A DNA stretch of 45,168 bases from Rhodobacteraceae bacterium UBA6141 (lineage in GTDB: Bacteria; Pseudomonadota; Alphaproteobacteria; Rhodobacterales; Rhodobacteraceae): contig DIVD01000060.1 in the NCBI GenBank assembly GCA_002423245.1, forward strand, positions 1 to 45,168. Reading direction: 5' to 3'. The notes under the pieces are model-generated. The model saw nothing but the letters and a program-made list of their open reading frames with translations, was not told the origin of the DNA and searched no databases. Positions 1-7,086 of this stretch are shown here, in pieces (the stretch's first letter is position 1; each line of letters begins with the position of its first letter). Both the position numbers and the translations under genes were made by a program.

Positions 1-508
1 CGCCGATGCCGACGCCGCCCGACAGATGCACGTTCCTGCCGATCTGCGCGCAGGAGCCGACCGTGGCCCAGGCATCGACCATCGTGCCCGTGTCCACATA
101 GGCGCCGACATTCACGAAGGACGGCATCAGCACCACGCCCGGCGCGATATAGGCCGACCGGCGCACCACGCAGTTCGGCACCGCGCGAAAGCCCGCGGCG
201 CGCCACTGGTCATCGCCCCAGCCGGCGAACTTGCTGTCGACCTTGTCCCACCAGCCCCCCGATTGCGGGCCGCCCTCCTGCCGCTCCATCTCCTTGATGC
301 GAAAGCCCAGCAGGACCGCCTTCTTGGCCCACTGGTTCACATGCCACTGGCCATCCGCCTGCCGTTCCGCCACCCGCAGCGCGCCGCCGTCCAGCGCCGA
401 GAGCGTGGCCTCGATCGCCTCGCGCGCGGGGCCGGTGCTGGCGGGGGTCAGCGTGTCGCGGATCTCCCATGCGGCCTCGATCGCGGTTTCCAGCTCTGCG
501 TCGGACAT
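1..508 (-). CDS. dapD: 2,3,4,5-tetrahydropyridine-2,6-dicarboxylate N-succinyltransferase (partial, C-terminus outside window)
   Basis: Catalyses succinylation of tetrahydrodipicolinate in the succinylase branch of lysine/meso-diaminopimelate synthesis (cytosolic, trimeric left-handed beta-helix family). The visible N-terminal ~169 residues include the family stretches RVAERQADGQWHVNQW and KKAVLLGFRIKEME, followed by the start of the hexapeptide-repeat region (PGVVLMPSFVNVGAYVDTGT). The start at 508 is preceded on the minus strand by GGAGGAA about 4-5 nt upstream. It is divergent from the LOG-family gene across an 85-bp gap. A second lysine-pathway gene, dapB, lies in this window at 20.9 kb. 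The gene is cut by the window edge, so it is partial only for that reason. Confidence 0.96.
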   Translation of the reverse strand, partial: MSDAELETAIEAAWEIRDTLTPASTGPAREAIEATLSALDGGALRVAERQADGQWHVNQWAKKAVLLGFRIKEMERQEGGPQSGGWWDKVDSKFAGWGDDQWRAAGFRAVPNCVVRRSAYIAPGVVLMPSFVNVGAYVDTGTMVDAWATVGSCAQIGRNVHLSGGVGIG

Positions 509-593
509 GGGTTTCCTCCGGTTATCTCTTGGCCTGATCCGGGCCCAGCCTATAGACCGGGGTTTCCAGCCGCGCAACGCAAGTGAGGACATC

Positions 594-1403
594 ATGGACG
601 ACAGCAGCCGCACCCACCCCTTCCGCGACAGCGTGCAGGACGCGGCCGCAGCCGGGCAGGTGCCCGATACCCCGCAGACGCGGGCCCCGGCCTACCGGCT
701 TGCCTTCACCGACACCGATTTCCTGATGCGGGACGAGCTGCGCCCCGTGCGGCTGCAACTGGAACTTCTGAAGCCGCAGATGGTGATGGATGAGCGCGGG
801 GTCCGCTCCACCATCGTGCTGATGGGCAGTGCCCGGGTGCCCGATGCCGAGGGCAAGGGCAGCGCCACCCCGCTGGCCGAATGGTACGGCATCGCGCGCG
901 ATCTTGCCCGGCGCATCACCGAGCGCAGCCTTGAAAGCTATGGACGCGACTGGGTCGTCTGCACCGGCGGCGGGCCGGGGATCATGGAGGCGGGCAACCG
1001 CGGCGCGGACGATGCGGGCGGGCAATCCATCGGGCTGAACATCGTGCTGCCGCATGAACAGGCGCCCAACCGCTTCGTCACACCGGACCTGTGCTTCAAC
1101 TTTCACTATTTCGCGGTGCGGAAGATGCATTTCCTGATGCGGGCGCAGGCGATCTGCGTCTTCCCCGGCGGCTTCGGCACGCTGGACGAGATGTTCGAGA
1201 GCCTGACGCTGATCCAGACCGGGCGGATGCGGCGGATCCCGTTCCTGCTGTTCGGCCGCGCCTTCTGGGAGGGGGTGATCAACTGGCAGGCGCTGGCCGA
1301 TGCCGGCACGATCGCGCCGGAGGATCTGGAGCTGTTCCGATTCGTGGAAACGGCCGAGGAGGCGATGGCGGCGATGGACGACTGGCCGCCGGCGGGGTGT
1401 TGA
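594..1403 (+). CDS. LOG family protein (TIGR00730-like, cytokinin riboside monophosphate phosphoribohydrolase family)
   Basis: 269-residue Rossmann-like protein of the LOG/lysine-decarboxylase-like family. Family signatures are visible: CTGGGPGIMEAGNRGA at about 123-138 and PGGFGTLDE at 191-199, plus the conserved RK pair at 176-177. Characterised LOG enzymes hydrolyse nucleoside 5'-monophosphates to free base and ribose 5-phosphate. The bacterial long-form members with an N-terminal extension of about 70 residues, as here, are mostly not characterised, so the substrate is unknown. The frame stays open upstream to 231, but that stretch lies antisense to dapD. I chose ATG 594 because it is preceded by GTGAGGAC and clears dapD. 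Confidence 0.9.
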   Translation: MDDSSRTHPFRDSVQDAAAAGQVPDTPQTRAPAYRLAFTDTDFLMRDELRPVRLQLELLKPQMVMDERGVRSTIVLMGSARVPDAEGKGSATPLAEWYGIARDLARRITERSLESYGRDWVVCTGGGPGIMEAGNRGADDAGGQSIGLNIVLPHEQAPNRFVTPDLCFNFHYFAVRKMHFLMRAQAICVFPGGFGTLDEMFESLTLIQTGRMRRIPFLLFGRAFWEGVINWQALADAGTIAPEDLELFRFVETAEEAMAAMDDWPPAGC

Positions 1404-1553
1404 GGGGGCGCTGAAGGCGCGGGGCTGAGCCTCGCAGGCAGGGCAGCGCCGCGTCTTGATCCCTGATCGCCCCGCCCGGACCGGAGGCCCCCGGGGCACC
1501 TCCATGCTGCCCACCTTCCGACGGGGCGCCCCTCCTGCTATCATCTTGTCATC

Positions 1554-2807
1554 ATGCCAGCCCTCTGCCGCGATTGCCTGACGACCTTCCAGACCGGCCC
1601 GCGCTGCCCGGCCTGCCGCAGCCCGCGCGTTCTCTCGCATCCCGAACTCTTCGAGCTTTCCATCGCCCACATGGATTGCGACGCCTTCTATGCCTCGGTC
1701 GAAAAGCGCGACGATCCCTCGCTCGGCGACCGTCCGGTGATCGTGGGGGGCGGCAGCCGCGGCGTCGTCTCCACCTGCTGCTACATCGCGCGCATTTCCG
1801 GTGTGCGCTCGGCCATGCCGATGTTCCAGGCGCTGAAGCTCTGCCCCGATGCCGCCGTGGTGACGCCGCGCATGGCCCGCTATGTCGAGGTCTCGCGCGC
1901 CATCCGCGCGATGATGGAGGCGCTGACCCCGCAGATCGAGCCGCTGTCGCTGGACGAGGCGTTCCTCGACCTTGCCGGCACCGCCCGCCTGCATGGCGCG
2001 CCGCCCGCGCTGCTGCTGGCCCGGCTGGCCCGGCGGATGGAGGCGGAGCTGGGCATCAGCGGTTCCATCGGCCTGTCGCACAACAAGTTCCTCGCCAAGG
2101 TCGCCTCCGACCTCGACAAGCCGCGCGGCTTCTCGGTGATCGGGCGGGCGGATACGGCGCAGTTCCTGCGCGGCAAGCCGGTGCGGCTGATCTGGGGGGT
2201 GGGGCCGGCGACGCAGGCGGCGCTGGAGGCAGCGGGGATCCGCACCTTCGACGACCTGCTGCGCTGGGACATCCGCGATCTTGCCGCCCGCTTCGGCGCC
2301 ACGGGCGAGCGGCTGTGGCACATCGCGCGCGGGCAGGACCGCCGCCGCGTCAGCCCGAACGCGCCGGTGAAGTCGATCTCGAAGGAAACCACCTTCGACG
2401 AGGATACCGCCGACGCCGGGCGGCTGGCCGGCCATATCTGGCGGCTGTCGGAACAGGTCTCGGACCGCGCCAAGGCCAGGGACATGGCGGGCCGCGTGGT
2501 GACGCTGAAGCTGCGCCGATCGGATTTCACGGTTGTCACCCGCCGCCACGCGCTGCGCGAGCCGACGCAGATGGCGGACAGGATCTGCCGCGCCGCGGAC
2601 GCGCTGTTTGCCCATGCCGGCGAGAGGGGGCCGTTCCGGCTGATCGGTGTCGGCATTTCCGATCTGGTCCCCGCCACCGCGGCCGATCTGATGGATGACC
2701 TGCTGGACCCCGCCGCGCAACGCCGGGCGAAGGCCGAACGCATGACGGACGCGATCCGCGCAAGGTTCGGCGAGCGGGCGATCATCAGGGGGCGGGGGCT
2801 GAAGTAG
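1554..2807 (+). CDS. dinB: DNA polymerase IV with N-terminal zinc-ribbon-like extension
   Basis: Y-family translesion polymerase, 417 residues. The palm begins at HMDCDAFYASVE (metal-binding D41, D43) and carries the second catalytic block SLDEAFLD at 132-139 (D134, E135). The helix-hairpin-helix/thumb follows (IWGVGPATQAALEAAGI) and then the little finger. Before the polymerase core there is an extra ~35-residue segment with C5-x2-C8 and C18-x2-C21, a likely zinc ribbon that E. coli DinB lacks. A TATCAT sequence ends about 15 nt before the ATG and no Shine-Dalgarno is visible, so the mRNA may be nearly leaderless (inference). No LexA box was recognised by eye. Confidence 0.95.
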   Translation: MPALCRDCLTTFQTGPRCPACRSPRVLSHPELFELSIAHMDCDAFYASVEKRDDPSLGDRPVIVGGGSRGVVSTCCYIARISGVRSAMPMFQALKLCPDAAVVTPRMARYVEVSRAIRAMMEALTPQIEPLSLDEAFLDLAGTARLHGAPPALLLARLARRMEAELGISGSIGLSHNKFLAKVASDLDKPRGFSVIGRADTAQFLRGKPVRLIWGVGPATQAALEAAGIRTFDDLLRWDIRDLAARFGATGERLWHIARGQDRRRVSPNAPVKSISKETTFDEDTADAGRLAGHIWRLSEQVSDRAKARDMAGRVVTLKLRRSDFTVVTRRHALREPTQMADRICRAADALFAHAGERGPFRLIGVGISDLVPATAADLMDDLLDPAAQRRAKAERMTDAIRARFGERAIIRGRGLK

Positions 2808-2818
2808 CCGCTGCCCCG

Positions 2819-3094
2819 TTATTTCTTGATGAGGTAACCGACCAGGCCCCCCGCCGCCCCGGTGAGAAACGACATCGCCCACTTCTTCTCTTCGGCGGGA
2901 GCCGTCAGCGACCGCACCGTGTCGAAGCATATCCAGGTAAGAACACCCAGAAACACCAGCGCCGCGACAAACAGCACGAAATCCTTGATGACGCGGGCCC
3001 AGGCGTCCCTGCTGGTTTCTTGCGGCCTCACCGTTGCCGTGTAGGTGTGTCCGGGCGGCGTGACGGACAGGTCGTAGGTCGGCGGGTTGGTCAC
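2819..3094 (-). CDS. small membrane protein, partner of ribbon-helix-helix regulator
   Basis: 91 residues, not recognised as a named family. A soluble N-terminal ~35 residues (with a PPGHTYTATVRPQE stretch) is followed by a strong transmembrane segment FVLFVAALVFLGVLTWICF. After a charged linker comes a second, Gly-rich hydrophobic end (MSFLTGAAGGLVGYLIKK). Its ATG overlaps the stop of the upstream regulator by 4 bp (ATGA), so the two genes are translationally coupled. The end is 11 bp from the convergent dinB stop. Function unknown; the coupling suggests that the regulator controls this protein. Confidence 0.72.
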   Translation of the reverse strand: MTNPPTYDLSVTPPGHTYTATVRPQETSRDAWARVIKDFVLFVAALVFLGVLTWICFDTVRSLTAPAEEKKWAMSFLTGAAGGLVGYLIKK

Positions 3095-3300
3095 AGGCCC
3101 ACGAACTCGGTTTCCATCCGGCGGGTCTCCGGCTCGACGAGACCGAGCTTCAGGCCGCGTTTCTTGCCTTCTTGCGCAGCGATGAACAGTTGCAGCGCCT
3201 TGCGGATGACTTCGCTCTTGTTGCTCTCGCTGTCTGTCACCACCTGATCGATGGCGTTGTTCAGGTCGTCCGACAGGACGAGGTTCATTCGGACGCTCAT
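3091..3300 (-). CDS. ribbon-helix-helix DNA-binding protein (CopG/MetJ-Arc type)
   Basis: 69 residues. The N-terminal beta strand and helices (MSVRMNLVLSDDLNNAIDQVV, then SNKSEVIRKALQLFIAA) fit the ribbon-helix-helix fold, which binds DNA as a dimer through an antiparallel beta sheet. The start has GGAGGGTACC just upstream. It is the first gene of a two-gene operon with the small membrane protein downstream. The promoter side carries two ATGTGCA direct repeats 11 bp apart, which fits the operator spacing of this fold. Probably autoregulatory. An antitoxin role is possible but nothing shows that the partner is a toxin. Confidence 0.8.
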   Translation of the reverse strand: MSVRMNLVLSDDLNNAIDQVVTDSESNKSEVIRKALQLFIAAQEGKKRGLKLGLVEPETRRMETEFVGL

Positions 3301-3325
3301 GGTACCCTCCTTGGCATGCTGAGTG

Positions 3326-3343
3326 ATGTGCAGAATATGTGCA
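3326..3343. promoter_or_regulatory. direct-repeat operator candidate (2 x ATGTGCA, 11-bp period)
   Basis: ATGTGCA occurs at 3326-3332 and again at 3337-3343, exactly one helical turn apart, 26-43 bp before the regulator start codon. Ribbon-helix-helix repressors typically bind short boxes on one DNA face at about this period. Autoregulation is inferred. Confidence 0.5.
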
Positions 3344-3411
3344 TTATCTGCCCATCCGTCAAGGCGGGAGCGCCGTTGACTCCGAGGAAGGGGCCGCGCG
3401 CGCGGCAGCCC

Positions 3412-4281
3412 CTACTCCGCCGCCAGCGGCATCTCCTGCACGCCCATCGCCACGATCCGGCTCAGCACACGCCGCATCAACAGGGCGAAAGCGCCATAGC
3501 CCGCGTGCGGCAGGATCAGCGCCTCGTCCATGTAAAGCGCCCGGTCGATCTCTATCTGCACCGCATGGCGCCCGCGCGAAGGGCGGCCATGCGCCTGCAA
3601 CACATAGGCGCCGGCGAAGGGCACGTTGCGGCTGACCGTCAGCCCCTCCACCGCGAAGGCCTCCTCGATCCGCTCGAGGATATCCGGCGCCGCGGTCGCG
3701 CCGAAGCGGTCGCCCAGCACGATCTGCGGGCGCGGGGCGCGGCTGCTGCCGCCCTCCACCGCCTCATGCGGCATCGAGTGAACGTCGATCAGGATCGCCT
3801 CGCCGAAGGAGGCCACCGACTCGTCCATCAGCGCCGACAGCGCCGCGTGATAGGGCCGCCAGGCCCCGGCGATCCGCGCCTCGGCCTCGGCCAGCGTCAT
3901 CTTCCCCGACCGGATCGCGCGGCCCCCGGCAACGACGCGGGGAATCACCCCCAGCCCCGAGACCACCCGCGGATTGTGCGGCACGGGCCGCGCACCCTCG
4001 ATCAGCGCGGGGTCCAGTTCCTCGGCCGCGCGGTTCAGGTCCACATAGGCCCGCGGCACGGTCGCGGCCAGCAGGGGCGCCCCCAGCCCCGGCGCGGGGT
4101 CCAGCAGGCGGTCGATGAACGCATCCTCGGACGAGCGGATCGTCTGCGCATCCAGCACCGACCGGCGCAGAAAGGCGTCGGGATAGTCCCGCCCGCTATG
4201 CGGCGAGGCGAAGATGACCGAGGTCGTCCGCCGTGCCGGCAGCATCAGACGATAGGGCAGGCGGTCATCATCCGGGTCCAT
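3412..4281 (-). CDS. N-formylglutamate amidohydrolase family protein
   Basis: 289-residue zinc-dependent amidohydrolase family member; characterised relatives hydrolyse N-formyl-L-glutamate in the last step of one histidine-degradation route. Motifs in order: SPHSGRDYP (26-34), SSEDAFID (50-57), VPRAYVDLNR (75-84) and DVHSMP (166-171). No hut genes lie alongside, so the physiological substrate is not settled by context. The start at 4281 is taken from the MDPDDD N-terminus; the upstream sequence shows no clear ribosome site. Confidence 0.9.
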   Translation of the reverse strand: MDPDDDRLPYRLMLPARRTTSVIFASPHSGRDYPDAFLRRSVLDAQTIRSSEDAFIDRLLDPAPGLGAPLLAATVPRAYVDLNRAAEELDPALIEGARPVPHNPRVVSGLGVIPRVVAGGRAIRSGKMTLAEAEARIAGAWRPYHAALSALMDESVASFGEAILIDVHSMPHEAVEGGSSRAPRPQIVLGDRFGATAAPDILERIEEAFAVEGLTVSRNVPFAGAYVLQAHGRPSRGRHAVQIEIDRALYMDEALILPHAGYGAFALLMRRVLSRIVAMGVQEMPLAAE

Positions 4282-4417
4282 GATGACGAAACTATAGCGG
4301 CATTCGGGCAGCCGCCAAAAGCCCTTGAAAGGCGTATCGAGTCCTTTTATAGACCGCGGGACCGAAGCGGCACCCTTCCGTCCGGCCCGCCGGGCTGCGG
4401 GGGATACCGCAAGGTTC

Positions 4418-4492
4418 GGGCGCGTAGCTCAGCGGTAGAGCACTACGTTGACATCGTAGTGGTCACAGGTTCGATCCCTGTCGCGCCCACCA
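4418..4492 (+). tRNA. tRNA-Val(GAC)
   Basis: Complete cloverleaf of 75 nt. The 7-bp acceptor stem is GGGCGCG/CGCGCCC, the D stem is GCTC/GAGC, and the anticodon stem is CTACG/CGTAG with loop TTGACAT (anticodon GAC, codon GUC). The T arm is ACAGG TTCGATC CCTGT, with discriminator A and an encoded CCA (4490-4492). Confidence 0.97.
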
Positions 4493-4613
4493 TCCCGCCC
4501 CCGGCAAGGGGGGCATCGCCGCCGCCCCGGCACCGGGGCATCCTCACCGCCCCCGGCAAACGGGGGCATCGTTGTTCAGAAGGCGCACGCGCGCCGCGAA
4601 TGGGAGAAGACCG

Positions 4614-4739
4614 ATGAAGGTCCGCAACTCGCTCCGCTCGCTCAAGCAGCGTCATCGCGATTGCCAGGTCGTGCGCCGCAAGGGCCGCATCTACGTGATC
4701 AACAAGACGCAAAAGCGCTTCAAGGCCCGTCAGGGCTGA
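4614..4739 (+). CDS. rpmJ: 50S ribosomal protein L36 (41-residue type)
   Basis: 41 residues beginning MKVRNSLRSLKQRHRDCQVV and ending in NKTQKRFKARQG. This is the alphaproteobacterial form of L36, a small basic protein of the large ribosomal subunit. It has a single Cys (C17) rather than the four zinc ligands of the other L36 type. The upstream GGGAGAAGACCG is a good ribosome site. It is a stand-alone gene between tRNA-Val and a strong intrinsic terminator. Confidence 0.96.
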   Translation: MKVRNSLRSLKQRHRDCQVVRRKGRIYVINKTQKRFKARQG

Positions 4740-4770
4740 TCCTTCGGGATCTTGCGCTAGCGACAGATGC

Positions 4771-4797
4771 GGCCGTCGGGGAAACCCGGCGGCCTTT
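4771..4797 (+). terminator. rho-independent terminator of rpmJ
   Basis: 10-bp stem GGCCGTCGGG / CCCGGCGGCC (one T-G wobble) closed by a GAAA tetraloop and followed by TTTCT, 32 nt after the rpmJ stop. Confidence 0.85.
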
Positions 4798-4849
4798 CTG
4801 CCTGCGCCGGCGGGCGGCCGTCACGGCACCCCCGGACAAGCGCCTCCGG

Positions 4850-5029
4850 TCAGAACCCCCGGCGGATGCGCAGCCAGGACCAGAGCCCGAGCCCGCCGCC
4901 CAGCGCGGCAAGCGTGATGTACAGCACCAGTCGCCCCGGCGGCTCTGCCTGCGGCGCGGCGAGCGCCATCCAGCCAAAGGCCAGCGCCGCCGCCCACCCG
5001 ACGGTGAACATGATCGACCAGATCTTCAT
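4850..5029 (-). CDS. small two-helix membrane protein, unknown function
   Basis: 59 residues from ATG 5029. The upstream minus-strand sequence contains GGGGGAGG about 11 nt before the ATG, which decides this start over an in-frame ATG 40 codons upstream. Two hydrophobic segments are visible (IWSIMFTVGWAAALAFGWMALA and LVLYITLAALGGGLGLWSWL), then a basic tail RIRRGF. This predicts a hairpin membrane protein with the C-terminus inside. No family was recognised. Confidence 0.6.
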   Translation of the reverse strand: MKIWSIMFTVGWAAALAFGWMALAAPQAEPPGRLVLYITLAALGGGLGLWSWLRIRRGF

Positions 5030-5226
5030 GGCCCGGAACCTCCCCCTCTGCCATCGGGTCCCCATCAGCCCGAACCGCCCCGTCTCTGCGACGGTTGCGG
5101 CCCGGGTTGCGGCAACGGGACGCAGCCGATCAAACCCCATCGGCCGCACCCGCTCAATGCCTTTCTCATCGGGCGGGCGCGGGCGAAGCCTGATCGCCCT
5201 CGCGGGGCGGCGCAGGCCGGTGTCGC

Positions 5227-5619
5227 CTAGAGAACCCCGTCCTCGGCATCCTCGACCGGGATGCCGAGCGCATCCAGCCCGTCCTCGAGATAGTCGGCCA
5301 GCAGCGGCACCCCCAGCAGGTAATCCGCCGTCGGCGCCGAGGCTTCGCTGCGGGCGGTCTCGATCGCCTCGTCAAGCTCGTCCGGGCCGAAAGTCTCGCG
5401 GCCGATCCACATCACCGCGACGAGGCTGGCCTGTTCATCGACGTTCAGCCCGCGGATGAAGGCGCGCAACTCCTGTTCCGTCGCGTCGCCCGAGAGCGAT
5501 TCGAGGATCGCATCGGAATCGGGCCGGTCATCGGCGCTGTCCCAGGGGGCGACCTTCGCGTCAAGCTCGCGCGCGCGCACGATCACATGGGCAATCTTCT
5601 CGGGGCTGATCTGCAGCAT
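5227..5619 (-). CDS. DUF3775 domain-containing protein
   Basis: 130-residue acidic protein matching the alphaproteobacterial DUF3775 pattern: ISPEKIAHVIVRARELD near the N-terminus, ELRAFIRGLNVDEQASLVAVMWIGR in the middle, and LGVPLLADYLEDGLDALG near the end. The function of the family is unknown. The start at 5619 is fixed by AAGGAGGT seven nt upstream. Monocistronic, on the minus strand, and separated by about 90 bp from the DUF3833 gene. Confidence 0.8.
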   Translation of the reverse strand: MLQISPEKIAHVIVRARELDAKVAPWDSADDRPDSDAILESLSGDATEQELRAFIRGLNVDEQASLVAVMWIGRETFGPDELDEAIETARSEASAPTADYLLGVPLLADYLEDGLDALGIPVEDAEDGVL

Positions 5620-5710
5620 CGGGCACCTCCTTGGCTGGCTGCGCCGAGTCTTTCGCAAACCGCGCTCCGGCGCAATGCGGGCCGACGGCACAAGAACGGC
5701 CCCGCCGCGT

Positions 5711-6328
5711 TCATCTGCCCCGCCAGCGCCCGGCCGCTCGCGGCGCCCGCGCACTCGTGCCGCGGCATCGTTCGGCGTCGCGGACCGGAGCGGGGCGGAT
5801 CGTCGCGACCAGTTCGGCCACCAGCACCCCCCATTTGCGGAACTGGCTGCGGTTGACGATGCTGCCGCCCGGCGTGGCATACATCCAGTCCGTCACCGAC
5901 AGCACATGCCCGCCCGCATCGGGGGCCAGGCGGATGCGGTAGCGCAGCACCAGCGCGCTGCCCCGCTGGCGCCCGATCGCGCGCCCGACCAAATCCGTCG
6001 CCGCCGCGCTGATCGTGCCGTCGGGCGCCAGATCCAGCACCCAGTCGCGCCGGTCCACCGCGCCGCCGTCATAACGGAACACTTCCGCCATCCTGCAGCG
6101 CGATCCCTGCCAGACGGCCTGAATCTCGCCCGCGAAGCGCGATCTCGCCCGCCCGTCCGGCCCGTGGATCACCCCCTCGCAGACCAGCGCGCCGTTCAGC
6201 GCGCTGCGGATGTCCAGCACCGGCCCGCCGGCATAATCGCCGCTCGCCTGCGCGGCAAAGCCCGCCAGCCGCCCGCGCAGCCAGACCGCCAGCAGCACCG
6301 TCGCCGCCCCAAGCGCAAAGCCGATCAC
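5711..6328 (-). CDS. DUF3833 family protein (membrane-anchored)
   Basis: 205 residues. An N-terminal hydrophobic segment (IGFALGAATVLLAVWL) is a membrane anchor or uncleaved signal. The body shows the DUF3833 landmarks: DIRSALNGALVCEGVIHG, FRYDGGAVDRRDWVLDL and LSVTDWMYATPGG with NRSQFRKWGV. It is the third gene of a leftward operon (flavoprotein - DUF1365 - DUF3833), overlapping the DUF1365 stop by 4 bp. In related bacteria DUF3833 genes are often found beside flavin amine oxidase/DUF1365/cyclopropane synthase genes, which suggests a lipid-linked role (inference). The Arg-rich last ~30 residues are not typical of the family. Confidence 0.8.
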   Translation of the reverse strand: MIGFALGAATVLLAVWLRGRLAGFAAQASGDYAGGPVLDIRSALNGALVCEGVIHGPDGRARSRFAGEIQAVWQGSRCRMAEVFRYDGGAVDRRDWVLDLAPDGTISAAATDLVGRAIGRQRGSALVLRYRIRLAPDAGGHVLSVTDWMYATPGGSIVNRSQFRKWGVLVAELVATIRPAPVRDAERCRGTSARAPRAAGRWRGR

Positions 6329-7086
6329 CGCGTCACCTCTTCCGCGGGCGGCTGCGGCCGCTTGCGATACCGCGCGCCCTTCACGAACAGCTTCAGCGCC
6401 TGCCAGTGGATCAGCGCCAGCACCCGCCGGCTGCCCAGCGGCCGCCGCAGCAGCGCGCCCAGCAGCCCGGCATCGCTGAGCGGCGCCCGCCGCCCGGTCA
6501 GCGTGGCCAGCACCCCCCCGGTCCCGGCGCGATAGTCGATGCGGATGCGGATGCGCCGCGCCCCGATGTCGAAGCGAAAGCGATACTCGCCGGCGACATC
6601 CTGAAACGGCGAGACATGGAACACCTTGCGCGCCACGATCTCATCCCCGGGCCGGATCGGCTCCAGCCCGTCGCGAACGCACAGGTAGGAATGCCGGTCG
6701 CCAAAGGTGTTCGTCACCTCGGCCAGCACCGCGCGCAAGGCGCCCTCCCCGTCCCGGCACAGCCAGAACGATACCGGGTTGAACACATGGCCGAGCAGGC
6801 GCGGCTGCGTCAGCAGCCCGATCCGCAACCCCGGCACCGCAACCCCTTCGGCCGCCAGCGCCTCGCGCACCCACACCGGGCCGCGCCCTTCGCCCGGCGC
6901 GCCGCCATGGTCGCGGTCCCGGACCGAGGCGAGGTTGCCCGCGTTGCGCGAAAACAGCCGCGGCCCCGTCACCGGCGCCTCTGCATCCTCGATCAGCACA
7001 TAGTCGATGCCATAGCGGAAGCTGTTCCCCGGCCCGCCATGGCGCGCGTGGAAGGTCTGCCCGCGGATATGCTCCACCCCGGTCAT
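6325..7086 (-). CDS. DUF1365 domain-containing protein
   Basis: 253 residues. Recognisable by GHVFNPVSFWLCRD, VLAEVTNTFGDRHSYL and ARKVFHVSPFQDVAGEYRFRF, the core DUF1365 signature. Start at 7086, where ATGA overlaps the upstream flavoprotein stop; an in-frame extension farther upstream would run into that gene. DUF1365 proteins travel with flavin amine oxidases and cyclopropane-type fatty acid synthases. The Rhodobacter sphaeroides homologue next to rpoE-chrR is, as I recall, RpoE-regulated and implicated in modified fatty acids and the singlet-oxygen response. The enzymatic activity is unproven. Confidence 0.85.
   Translation of the reverse strand: MTGVEHIRGQTFHARHGGPGNSFRYGIDYVLIEDAEAPVTGPRLFSRNAGNLASVRDRDHGGAPGEGRGPVWVREALAAEGVAVPGLRIGLLTQPRLLGHVFNPVSFWLCRDGEGALRAVLAEVTNTFGDRHSYLCVRDGLEPIRPGDEIVARKVFHVSPFQDVAGEYRFRFDIGARRIRIRIDYRAGTGGVLATLTGRRAPLSDAGLLGALLRRPLGSRRVLALIHWQALKLFVKGARYRKRPQPPAEEVTR

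Noticed and set aside
522..2930. 802-codon leftward open frame
   Set aside because: Antisense to the LOG and dinB genes; composition is Arg/Gly/His-rich as expected of a GC-rich shadow frame, with no domain.
3091..3300. Type II antitoxin
   Set aside because: The fold fits, but the coupled gene is a membrane protein without a known toxin domain, so I left it as a regulator.
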